A stretch of 19,275 nt of DNA from DASSBG01 sp965651365 (GTDB lineage: Bacteria; Pseudomonadota; Gammaproteobacteria; Xanthomonadales; Rhodanobacteraceae), in assembly GCA_965651365.1 (NCBI GenBank), contig CBFGSA010000047.1, positions 1-19,275 on the forward strand, in the 5' to 3' direction. Position 1 is the stretch's first letter; every line of letters begins with the position of its first letter. Of this stretch, positions 8,506 to 16,016 are shown in pieces. Below the pieces are notes generated by a model that made no database searches, was not told the origin of the DNA, and was given only the letters and a program-made list of their open reading frames with translations. The translations under genes were made by a program, and so were the position numbers.

Positions 8506-10487
8506 CCGCGGTGCTGCATTCGTTCCACTTTCTGCATCCGGCCTGGTTGCTGGCGCTGCTGCTCTTGCCCTTGCTTGCATGGTGGCGCGTGCGCCAGTCC
8601 GGAGGCCAGGCACAACTGGCTCGTGTTGCCGATGCCGAACTGCTGCCATTTTTGCTGGCATCGTCGCCGGCCACACGGCGTGGCTCGTTGTGGCTGATCG
8701 GCGTGCTTTGGCTGCTGGGTTGCCTGGCGCTGGCCGGCCCGACCTGGCAGCGCCTGCCGACGCCTGCTGCACAAAGCCCCGAGGCGCGGGTGATCGTGTT
8801 GTCGCTGGCCGACAGCATGCTGGCCACCGACCTCAAGCCCGACCGCCTGACCCGCGCGCGCTACAAGATCCGCGATCTGCTGAAGTCCGGCGGCGATGCG
8901 CAAGATGCGCTGGTCGCCTATGCCGGCGAGGCCTTCGTGGTGGCGCCTTTGACCACCGACAGTGATACGGTGCTGAACTTTCTGTCCGATCTGAAACCCG
9001 AGGTGATGCCGGAGGCCGGCGACGCGCCAGACAAGGGCATCGACAAGGCCGTGAATCTGCTGCAACAGGCGGACTTCACACGCGGCGACATCATCCTGGT
9101 GGCCGACCGTGCCGGCGATGCGGCGATGCGCGCGGCTGAGCGCGCTCATGGATTCGGTTTTCGCGTTTCCGTGCTTGGTGTCGGTACCGACAAGGGTTCG
9201 CCCGTGGCCTTGCCCGGCGGCGGCTTTCTCACCGATGCCAAGGGCAATATCGTGATCCCGAAACTGGCACTGACTCAATTGCGCAAGCTGGCGGCTGCCG
9301 GCGGTGGTGTGTACCAGAAGCTGACGGTGGACAATCAGGATGTGCAAACGCTACTTGGCGCCACCCGGCACGCTGTCGTGGCCAAGGCAGACAAGCCGTC
9401 GAAAAACACCGTGCAACGCTGGCGCGACGCGGGACCCTGGCTGCTGTTGTTGCTGGTGCCGCTGGCTGCGCTGGGCTTTCGCCGCGGCTGGCTGATGCTG
9501 CTGGCGGCCACCCTGTTGTTGCCGGTCGCTCCCGCGCATGCCGGGCAAGGCTGGTGGTCGCAGCTTTGGCAAAACCGCGACCAGCAGGCGGCGCAGGCAC
9601 TGGCGCAGGGCAAACCCGAACAGGCGCTCAAGCAGGCGCGCATGCCCGGCTTGCGCGGCGCTGCCGCCTACAAGAACAGGGATTTCAAGGCGGCGGCAAC
9701 AGACTTTGCCCAAGGCAAGGATGCCCGTGCGCACTATAATTTGGGTAACGCGTTGGCGCGACAGGGCGAATACAAAAAAGCCATCCGGGCCTGGACCCAG
9801 GCCCTGAAGCTGGATCCGGGCATGGACGATGCCCGTGCCAACCGCGAGGCGGTCGAGGACTGGCTGAAGAAGCAGAAGAAAAGGACGCAGCCGGATGCAG
9901 CACAATCGGGTGACAAGTCCTCCAGCAGGCCGCAGCACAAGCCCGGCGCCAAGGGTCAGCCCGGGCAGCAGGGCAAGGCAGATCAACAAGAGCAATCCGG
10001 GGACAGTCAGGGTCAGGAGAAGCCAGGCCAGAAGCACACCGAATCGAAGCCACAGCAAAGCAAAAGCGAGGCCGATTCCGGAAAGCACGGCGCGCAAAGC
10101 TCCGACAAGCCCGAGGGTGCGTCGCCGTCGCAGCCGACTCCGTCTGCGTCAGCCAATGCACCCGCGCATGCGCAATCGGTGGTTCCTGCACCTGCACTGT
10201 CCAGCGAGGCACCGCCCAAGGCCATGAACCAGGCACAGGCCGCGCAGCAGAAAGAGGAAACCCGGGCCGCGCAGAAAGCACTGGGCAAGGAAATGGACAA
10301 GGCTCTCAAAAAGGACAGCAAAATGCCCGTGCACCGGCTGGGTGAATCCATTCGGGAATACGACAAGCAGCTTTCGCCCTCCATGCGCCAGCAGCTCGAC
10401 CGCGTACCGGACGATCCGGGTGGCCTGCTCAGGCGCAAGTTCATGCTGCAATACCGGCAACAAAAACAACGTGAAGGAGGTTCATGA
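8502..10487 (+). CDS. BatB/BatC-like fusion: VWA domain plus TPR domain, degenerate MIDAS
   Basis: The protein has about 661 residues. N-terminal membrane helices (about 10-28 and 65-80) precede a VWA domain (about 95-290), two more hydrophobic segments (about 307-345), a TPR region (about 350-455, including ARAHYNLGNALARQGEYKKA), a long Gln/Lys/Ser/Pro-rich low-complexity stretch (about 460-570) and a charged C-terminus. The first half matches BatB and the second half BatC, which are separate genes in many bacteria. Oddity: the MIDAS, normally DxSxS, reads S101-L-A103-D104-S105, so the metal-binding Asp and the first Ser are missing; the later TDG loop reads ADRAG. Flanking motifs (ATDLKPDRLTRARYKI) remain well conserved, so the domain is under selection but probably does not bind metal in the usual way. 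The gene overlaps both neighbours and carries AAGGAGG near its end for the next gene. Confidence 0.9.
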   Translation: MTAVLHSFHFLHPAWLLALLLLPLLAWWRVRQSGGQAQLARVADAELLPFLLASSPATRRGSLWLIGVLWLLGCLALAGPTWQRLPTPAAQSPEARVIVLSLADSMLATDLKPDRLTRARYKIRDLLKSGGDAQDALVAYAGEAFVVAPLTTDSDTVLNFLSDLKPEVMPEAGDAPDKGIDKAVNLLQQADFTRGDIILVADRAGDAAMRAAERAHGFGFRVSVLGVGTDKGSPVALPGGGFLTDAKGNIVIPKLALTQLRKLAAAGGGVYQKLTVDNQDVQTLLGATRHAVVAKADKPSKNTVQRWRDAGPWLLLLLVPLAALGFRRGWLMLLAATLLLPVAPAHAGQGWWSQLWQNRDQQAAQALAQGKPEQALKQARMPGLRGAAAYKNRDFKAAATDFAQGKDARAHYNLGNALARQGEYKKAIRAWTQALKLDPGMDDARANREAVEDWLKKQKKRTQPDAAQSGDKSSSRPQHKPGAKGQPGQQGKADQQEQSGDSQGQEKPGQKHTESKPQQSKSEADSGKHGAQSSDKPEGASPSQPTPSASANAPAHAQSVVPAPALSSEAPPKAMNQAQAAQQKEETRAAQKALGKEMDKALKKDSKMPVHRLGESIREYDKQLSPSMRQQLDRVPDDPGGLLRRKFMLQYRQQKQREGGS

Positions 10488-12193
10488 TGCGGCTGGCATT
10501 CCGCTCCATGCTGATGTTGCTGACGCTGCTGACTGCACTGCCGGCGGCGGCCACCGAGGTGCGTGCCTTTCTCGACCGCGACAGCGTGCATCTGGGCGAT
10601 ACCGTCACGCTGAATGTTTCGGTGGAAGGGGCCGCGAGTGCCAGTGTACCGGACTTCAGTGTGCTGGTGCCCGATTTTGTGGTCAGCGGTACCAGCCGCA
10701 ACCAGAGCATTCGTATCGACAACGGCAAGGTCAGCAAGACCGTGCTGTTCGGTGTGGTACTCAAGGCGCGCCGCGTCGGCACGCTCAGCATTCCGTCTTT
10801 CACCATCGACGGCGAGAAGACCCAGCCTCTGAGTCTGAGCGTGCTGCCCGCCAGCCAGCAGGTTTCGGGTACGCCCGGTGACCAGGTCTTTCTACGCGCG
10901 GAAATTCAGCCAGTCACGGTCTATGTTGGCCAGCAGGCGCACCTCAGCATCCGCCTGTATTACGCCGGAGCCAATCTGCAGGGCAATCTGGGCACGCCCG
11001 ACATCGGTGGCGCCGATGTGCGCCAGATGGGCAAGCAGAAGCAGTACCAGTCGCAGCAGGGCGGCAAGTTGTACCGCGTGGTCGAGCGCGACTACGCCGT
11101 AATCCCCTACAATCCCGGCACACTCGATATTCCGCCGGTCAACTTCAGTGGCGACCTGACCTTTGGCGTGGGCAACTTCGGCAGCATGCTGGGCCATCAC
11201 AATCAGGTCAGCGCGCAATCGCAGGCCTTGCAGCTTCAGGTGCAGCCCAAGCCGAAACAGGCAGGTGGCGGACCGTGGCTGCCGGCACGCAACCTGAGCC
11301 TGAGCATCCAGGGTCTGCCCGCCGACGGCAAGGCCATTGTCGGCACACCGATCACCGTCACCATCACCGAAAACGCCACCGGTTTGGGCGATGCCAGCCT
11401 GCCCGAACCCAGTCTGCCGACGCTGGATGGCGCCGAGGTTTATCCGGACAAGACCCAGGGCACCACCGACGACGACGGCCAGTGGCTCAAGGCCACGCGT
11501 CAGCGCAAATTCGCGATCGTGCCCACCCGTCCGGGCCAGCTCGACATACCCGCCATCGCGGTCGACTGGTGGAATGTTCAGACCGACAAGCCGACTACGG
11601 CCAGTATTGCCGCGCACACACTGGATGTCTCCGGAAGCACCACAGCCGGCGCCAGTTCGGCACCGCCAGTGGCGGCACCTGCGACCACTTCCACCACCAT
11701 CGCACCTGCGCCAGTCACAGGCACAAAGACAGCCCTGCCACCCGCAACACCCCACCCGGTCTATTGGCGCTGGCTGGCGATGGCTTTTGGCGCATTGTGG
11801 CTGTTGACGCTGCTCGGTTTCGCACTGGCCTGGCGGCGGCGCGCACCGCGTGCAGCCGGGAAAGCCGAGGGTAGCGATACCCCGGATGTCGCCGCCGCAC
11901 GCCGCGAATTCCGCGAAGCCCGCGACAGCACGGGGCAGAGCCGCAGCCTGCTGGCCTGGGCGCAGGCCGAGCGCGCCGACATACGCAACCTGGGCGAGCT
12001 GGCGGGGCTTCTGGGCGATGAAACCCAACACCGTCTGCTGCGCCAATTGCAGCAGGCCCGCTTCGATGAGCGGGTTGCCGAACCCGACCCGGCGGCAGTG
12101 CGCAGCGCCTTCGCCAAGGGTTTTGCCTGGCGCAAGGAAAGCAAGCCCGAGCCAGCCGACGAGATATTGCCACCGCTGTATCCGCGCCGCTGA
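10487..12193 (+). CDS. batD: BatD family protein (periplasmic Ig-like, membrane-anchored)
   Basis: The protein has about 568 residues. A signal peptide ends near AAA|T (residues 20-22). Several beta-rich Ig-like modules follow (about 23-385), starting with the BatD-typical EVRAFLDRDSVHLGDTVTLNV and continuing through PGTLDIPPVNFSGDL and PGQLDIPAIAVDWWN. A Thr/Ala/Pro-rich linker comes next, then one membrane helix (about 427-449) and a cytoplasmic helical tail of about 115 residues. The start is ATG 10487, 6 bases after a strong AAGGAGG (10474-10480); ATG 10484 also exists and overlaps the previous stop. This is the last gene of the Bat operon. Family knowledge: BatD is a periplasmic component co-occurring with VWA and TPR Bat proteins; a ligand is not known. 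Confidence 0.92.
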   Translation: MRLAFRSMLMLLTLLTALPAAATEVRAFLDRDSVHLGDTVTLNVSVEGAASASVPDFSVLVPDFVVSGTSRNQSIRIDNGKVSKTVLFGVVLKARRVGTLSIPSFTIDGEKTQPLSLSVLPASQQVSGTPGDQVFLRAEIQPVTVYVGQQAHLSIRLYYAGANLQGNLGTPDIGGADVRQMGKQKQYQSQQGGKLYRVVERDYAVIPYNPGTLDIPPVNFSGDLTFGVGNFGSMLGHHNQVSAQSQALQLQVQPKPKQAGGGPWLPARNLSLSIQGLPADGKAIVGTPITVTITENATGLGDASLPEPSLPTLDGAEVYPDKTQGTTDDDGQWLKATRQRKFAIVPTRPGQLDIPAIAVDWWNVQTDKPTTASIAAHTLDVSGSTTAGASSAPPVAAPATTSTTIAPAPVTGTKTALPPATPHPVYWRWLAMAFGALWLLTLLGFALAWRRRAPRAAGKAEGSDTPDVAAARREFREARDSTGQSRSLLAWAQAERADIRNLGELAGLLGDETQHRLLRQLQQARFDERVAEPDPAAVRSAFAKGFAWRKESKPEPADEILPPLYPRR

Positions 12194-12202
12194 CGCCAGG
12201 GG

Positions 12203-12331
12203 TTCGTCATTATGCGCGTAGCTGAGCGGAGTCGCAGAATCTTCGCGAGGGAAAACAAGGCGAAATGGCAGCATTGCGGAAAAAGATCCTGCAACTCCAG
12301 TCGCAAAGCTCATTGCGCGCACGATGACGAC
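12203..12331. repeat. Inverted pair of dispersed-repeat-like sequences
   Basis: Read on the minus strand, bases 12242-12203 give AGATTCTGCGACTCCGCTCA, then a run ending GCGCATAATGACGAA. Read on the plus strand, bases 12284-12331 give AGATCCTGCAACTCCAGTCG, then a run ending GCGCACGATGACGAC. The two arms share AGATYCTGCRACTCC at one end and GCGCA..ATGACGA at the other, in opposite orientation about a 41-base centre. AGATTCTTCG...ATGACG-type sequences are common between genes in many gammaproteobacteria (recalled, not searched). The element follows the BatD stop and may act as a transcript-end structure. No T run and no gene are seen in 12194-12446, and no convincing promoter. Confidence 0.5.
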
Positions 12332-12449
12332 TCCATGTTGGCAACAGGCATGCGCCAGCGTCTGCATCCTGGGCGGCCGTCCAGGCACGGGCTCCGATGT
12401 GGGCTGGTTTGCCTGTAGACTGTCTGCCAGCTTTTCGGGGAGACACATG

Positions 12450-12500
12450 ATGTCGCATTGCACCGCCTTCGCCGCCAGCCATCAATGGAATCGCGCATGA
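12450..12500 (+). CDS. Possible leader peptide ORF before the SLC1 symporter
   Basis: A 16-residue ORF, MSHCTAFAASHQWNRA (17 residues if ATG 12447 is used), has a strong ribosome site GGGGAG at 12437-12442, 7 bases before ATG 12450. Its TGA stop (12498-12500) overlaps the ATG 12497 of the symporter as ATGA. The symporter start itself has only a weak GGA. This arrangement would couple symporter translation to the leader. No run of regulatory codons is seen (two His, one Trp), so classic attenuation is not supported. It may also be a fortuitous ORF beside a badly placed ribosome site. Confidence 0.4.
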   Translation: MSHCTAFAASHQWNRA

Positions 12501-13783
12501 AGATGGCACTGCACACCCAGATGGCGATCGGCTTCGTGGTCGGCGCGGTGGCCGGCATGGCCTGCTGGATCTGGGCCGGCGATGCACACTGGCTGCAATT
12601 GCTGATGGACTATCTGACCGAACCGGTCGGCGAACTGTTCCTGCGCCTGTTGTTCATGTTGGTGGTGCCGCTGGTGTTTTCCGCCCTCGTGCTGGGCGTG
12701 GTCGAAATCGGCGACCCGCATTCGCTGGGCCGCATTGGTGGCAAGACGCTGCTGTGGATCGTTGTGGTGACCGGCATCGCCGTCACCATCGGACTGGTGC
12801 TGGTCAACCTGATACAGCCGGGGCAGGGTGTGCCGCCGGATGTCGGTCAATCGCTGCTGGCCGATGCCGGATCGCGCGCCACCGACATCGCCAATGCCCG
12901 CGGTGCGGTGTCGGTGCGCGAGGTGCTGCTGGGCATTGTGCCGCGCAATCCGGTCGATGCTGCCGCCAAAGGCAATCTGATCGGCCTGATGTTTTTCTCG
13001 CTGATGGTCGGCATTGCCGCGGCCGTGATCCGCAGCGACTCGACCCGCACCTTTGTGTCGACGGTCGAGGGCCTGTACGAAATCAGCCTGAAGCTGATCG
13101 ACTGGGTGATCCGCCTTGCACCGTATGCAGTGGCCGCGCTGCTGTTCAACCTGACCGCAAGGCTGGGTTACGACGTGCTGCTGCAGCTCGGCCGCTATGT
13201 CGGTGTGGTACTGCTGGCGCTGGCGCTGCAGATGTTCGTGGTGCTGCCGCTGCTGGTTCGTTTCATCGGCGGCATGGGGCCGCTGCGCTTTTTCCGCGAT
13301 GCGCAGACCGCGATGCTGACCGCGCTGTCGACGTCCTCCAGCAGCGCCACCTTGCCCACCACCTTGCGCGCGGCCGAGGAAAAGCTCGGTGTGCCGCGTC
13401 AGGTCAGCCGCTTCGTGTGCACCCTGGGCGCGACGGCCAACATGAACGGCACGGCCCTGTACGAGGGCATCACGGTGCTGTTCCTGGCCCAGTTCTTCGG
13501 CGTTGACCTCAACGTCGCCCAGCAGGTGCTGGTGCTGCTGATCTGCGTGCTGGGCGGCATCGGTGCAGCCGGCGTACCCGGCGGCTCGCTCCCGGTGATC
13601 GCGATGATCCTGGGCATCTTCGGTGTGCCACCCGAAGGTATCGGTCTGATCCTCGGCGTTGACCGCTTCCTCGACATGTGCCGCACCACGCTCAACGTCA
13701 CCGGCGACCTGGCCGGCGCCGTGGTGATCTCGCGCGGCGAAGCCGGTGCCGAAAGCCGCAAACTTCAGGATGTCGTCGCGTAG
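12497..13783 (+). CDS. SLC1/DAACS-family symporter (acidic amino acid or dicarboxylate : cation)
   Basis: The protein has about 428 residues, with the membrane topology of the GltPh/GltP/DctA family. Family motifs are all visible: HP1 loop SSSSATLP (S280-S283), TM7 N315-M-N-G-T319, HP2 loop GVPGGS (359-364), and TM8 D389-RFLD393-MC-R396-T397-TL-N400-VTG-D404. By alignment from memory these TM8 residues match GltPh D390, D394, R397, T398, N401 and D405. R397 contacts the acidic side chain of substrate, and D405 is a sodium ligand. This favours aspartate/glutamate (or a C4-dicarboxylate) with sodium coupling; exact substrate is inference. The HP1 arginine of GltPh (R276) is replaced by Ser. Start ATG 12497 gives the normal short N-terminus MKMALHTQ; ATG 12485 and TTG 12458 are in-frame alternatives. 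The unit likely includes the leader ORF. Confidence 0.92.
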   Translation: MKMALHTQMAIGFVVGAVAGMACWIWAGDAHWLQLLMDYLTEPVGELFLRLLFMLVVPLVFSALVLGVVEIGDPHSLGRIGGKTLLWIVVVTGIAVTIGLVLVNLIQPGQGVPPDVGQSLLADAGSRATDIANARGAVSVREVLLGIVPRNPVDAAAKGNLIGLMFFSLMVGIAAAVIRSDSTRTFVSTVEGLYEISLKLIDWVIRLAPYAVAALLFNLTARLGYDVLLQLGRYVGVVLLALALQMFVVLPLLVRFIGGMGPLRFFRDAQTAMLTALSTSSSSATLPTTLRAAEEKLGVPRQVSRFVCTLGATANMNGTALYEGITVLFLAQFFGVDLNVAQQVLVLLICVLGGIGAAGVPGGSLPVIAMILGIFGVPPEGIGLILGVDRFLDMCRTTLNVTGDLAGAVVISRGEAGAESRKLQDVVA

Positions 13784-13808
13784 CGGCTTCTTCCCACAGG
13801 CCGTCATC

Positions 13809-13832
13809 CCGGAATCGCGCAGCGATATCCGG
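13809..13832. repeat. REP-like hairpin between the symporter and hydrolase genes
   Basis: CCGGA (13809-13813) pairs with TCCGG (13828-13832), and ATCGC (13814-13818) pairs with GCGAT (13822-13826). The loop is GCA and there is one bulged A. No T run follows, so it is a weak terminator candidate. Its form, a GTCATCCCGGA...TCCGG palindrome, resembles short REP-type repeats of Proteobacteria. It sits 25 bases after the symporter stop. Confidence 0.5.
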
Positions 13833-13898
13833 ACGCCGGGGCAGGACTGCCGGAGGCGAACATTGGCGCAGCCAATGGTCCGAATGGGAAGCGACAGG

Positions 13899-15971
13899 AT
13901 GTCGCGCATAAATCCACTTGTGTTCGATGCGCTGCATGCAATTGGGTTTGTTGGGAGCGTGCTTGTCGGATTGATGCTGGTCTTGCCAGGAGCACAGGCA
14001 CAATCCGTGTCGGCATGGCAATCGCCACAAGCCATGGCCCGCCTGGACCCCAACATGGTCAGCGTCGAGCGCTCCAGTTTCTGCAGTGACAACTGCCGCT
14101 ACGACCGCAGCGGGCGCGGCAGCGAGCCGCCTGCCGCCAACCCGCACCCCGATCGCTGGCTGTATCTGGATGCCGATGGTGACGCGGTGCTGTACGACGA
14201 TCCGGGTGCCGGCGTGGTATCGCGTATCTGGATGACCACCGGCGGCCCCGAGTCGGCCTGCTTCAACCCGGCGCAGCACCTGAAACTGTACCTTGGCCAG
14301 GGCTCGACAGCCGCGCTGGACTTGCCGCTCGGTCAGGTTTTCGATGGCAGCAGCGCGCCATTCACGCCGCCGCTGGTGTTTGACAAGGGCCAGGGCAGTG
14401 GGGGCTATGCCAGCTACGTGCCGATTGCCTACGCCCACGGATTGCGCGTGGCAGTCAGCGGTCTGGACCAGCCCGGACCCTGCAGTGGCAATGTTGCGCC
14501 GCTGCTGTGGTATCAGATTGATGCACAGCGGCTGCCGCCGGGATCGGTGAACAGCGATTTCAGCGTCGCAGACAGCCACAATCCATTGCGGAATTTCCTC
14601 GGAGCCGAGGGAGCAGATCCGTGGCAGCGCGGACTGCCGGCCAGCAGTGCCAGTGCGGTTCTTGCGCCCGGACACTCGCTGAGCCTGGCCACCGACAACG
14701 GTAGTGGCTGGCTGGCCGGCGTGCGCTTGAAGCTCGACAGCGCATCCTGGTCAAGCGTCCGCCTGAAAGTCGATATCGATGGGCAGCCAGCCATGGATCT
14801 GCCATTGAGCCAGGCTTTTGCGGTGGATCGGCTCGACACCGCGCCGGCCCGCAGCCCCCTGTTCGGACTGGATGCGGCCGGCTGGCTGTATCTGTGGTGG
14901 CCGATGCCTTATCGGCAGCAGCTTGCGCTGACGCTGGATGGTGCGGCACTGAGTCAGGCGGTCAGCGTGCACAGTGCCGTGGTGCTGGATCCGGCACCAG
15001 TCCCGGTTGTCAGCGGCACGCTGCATGCGCTGGCACGCCAGCAGTGCGGCAGCGGCAGCAACAACCAACTGGAGCTCGCGCGCGCCACCGGCAGCGGCCG
15101 GCTTGTCGGCCTGACCGGCAGCTACGCGGCCGCGGCGAGCAACGATGCGCGCTACCTCGAAGGCGACGTGCGTGTAGTGATGGACGGGCAGGTGGCACCG
15201 CAATGGCCGGGCAGCGGTCTGGAGGATTTCTTCAACGGCGGCTTTTATTTCGACTGGGGCCGGGCCTACGCCCAGCATCTGTCCGGTGCGGGATCGGTCG
15301 ACGTCCACGGCCAGAGCCGAATGTGGCGGCTGCTGTTGGGTGATGCAGCCGCGTTCGCCAACCGCGTGAGCCTGTGGCAGGAAGCCGGGGCTTCGCCGGC
15401 CGAGCCGGTCCCGATGTGTACCGACACCGTGGCCTGGCTGTACCAGTCACCGGCACGCAATCTGGTGCCGGTGATGACGCTGCAGGCGGGCAGTGCCCGC
15501 GACACCATGCGCTTCCAGCACCAGTTGCCGCCGGCCACAAACTGCGCCAGCGTCAGCTCCCGTTTTGCCGACGCAGCCGCCAGCGTTCGATCCCGCATCG
15601 TGTGCCGGTTTTCCAGTGGCAGCGAGCAGTTCCAGGTGCATCTGGCCAACCCCTCGCAGGTACTGCGCCTGCGCCGCACGCTGGATGCCGCCACGCCCGG
15701 CCAGGCGGCGCGCATCGAGGTCAACGGTGCCACGGCAGGCTTCTTCTCGCCCGTCCGTCCCGACAGCGTGCGCCGCTGGCAGACCCAGGACGCACCGCTG
15801 GCCGTGCCTGCCGGCAGCACCGTACTGCAGATCAGCGTGATTCCACTATGGGGCGCGCACGGCGATGGCGGCAGTTTCACCGCCTCGCGTTACGAACTTT
15901 GGGGAACGCCGGGTGATCATATCTTTGAATCAGGCTTCGAGTCGATGAGCTCGGATGGCGCGTTGCAATGA
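13899..15971 (+). CDS. Secreted DUF2961/GH172-type glycoside hydrolase
   Basis: The protein has about 690 residues. A signal peptide ends AQA|Q (34/35). The DUF2961 pattern follows: DPGAGVVSRIWMTTGG near residue 105, YVPIAYAHGLRVAV, an LWYQID segment, GWLAGVRL, then LEGDVRVVMDG and PGSGLEDFFNGGFYF. E421 and E442 are 21 residues apart. This matches, from memory, the catalytic pair E270/E291 of the founding GH172 enzyme, a difructose dianhydride I synthase/hydrolase. The family also holds D-arabinofuranosidases, so a furanoside substrate is likely. Several cysteines fit a periplasmic or extracellular enzyme. The last residues include DHIFESGFES, a tail I associate with secreted Lysobacterales proteins. 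ATG 13899 gives a proper signal peptide and has GGGA upstream; the ORF is open further upstream without signal-like sequence. It has no sugar-gene neighbours, so the role in the cell is open. Confidence 0.78.
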   Translation: MSRINPLVFDALHAIGFVGSVLVGLMLVLPGAQAQSVSAWQSPQAMARLDPNMVSVERSSFCSDNCRYDRSGRGSEPPAANPHPDRWLYLDADGDAVLYDDPGAGVVSRIWMTTGGPESACFNPAQHLKLYLGQGSTAALDLPLGQVFDGSSAPFTPPLVFDKGQGSGGYASYVPIAYAHGLRVAVSGLDQPGPCSGNVAPLLWYQIDAQRLPPGSVNSDFSVADSHNPLRNFLGAEGADPWQRGLPASSASAVLAPGHSLSLATDNGSGWLAGVRLKLDSASWSSVRLKVDIDGQPAMDLPLSQAFAVDRLDTAPARSPLFGLDAAGWLYLWWPMPYRQQLALTLDGAALSQAVSVHSAVVLDPAPVPVVSGTLHALARQQCGSGSNNQLELARATGSGRLVGLTGSYAAAASNDARYLEGDVRVVMDGQVAPQWPGSGLEDFFNGGFYFDWGRAYAQHLSGAGSVDVHGQSRMWRLLLGDAAAFANRVSLWQEAGASPAEPVPMCTDTVAWLYQSPARNLVPVMTLQAGSARDTMRFQHQLPPATNCASVSSRFADAAASVRSRIVCRFSSGSEQFQVHLANPSQVLRLRRTLDAATPGQAARIEVNGATAGFFSPVRPDSVRRWQTQDAPLAVPAGSTVLQISVIPLWGAHGDGGSFTASRYELWGTPGDHIFESGFESMSSDGALQ

Positions 15972-16016
15972 CCCAGATCAAAAAAACAGAACATGGGAAA
16001 TGGCATAATAAGCAGA
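15968..16016 (+). promoter_or_regulatory. FNR/Anr-type class II promoter for ccoNOQP
   Basis: ATGAC-CCAG-ATCAA (15968-15981) matches the FNR/Anr consensus TTGAT-N4-ATCAA at 8 of 10 defined bases, with one perfect half site. CATAAT (16004-16009) is a 5/6 match to the -10 hexamer. If transcription starts at 16016, the site centre lies at -41.5, the standard position for class II FNR activation, and no good -35 hexamer is needed. Low-oxygen induction of cbb3 oxidase by FNR/Anr is known in Pseudomonas and others. The site overlaps the stop codon of the hydrolase gene. Confidence 0.6.

Noticed and set aside
6127..8772. Open frame of 881 codons on the minus strand opposite DUF58, DUF4381 and the BatA-like gene.
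   Set aside because: It is rich in Gln, His, Arg and Ala with no recognisable motif, and it lies opposite genes with clear family motifs. Such antisense frames are expected in GC-rich coding DNA.
12497..12560. Frameshift or sequencing error joining the leader ORF to the symporter.
   Set aside because: The symporter from ATG 12497 already has a complete and normal N-terminus, so no missing segment needs explaining.
12482..14092. Minus-strand open frame of 536 codons opposite the symporter.
   Set aside because: Composition is dominated by His, Gln, Asp and Arg without hydrophobic or domain pattern; the plus-strand SLC1 motifs are unambiguous.
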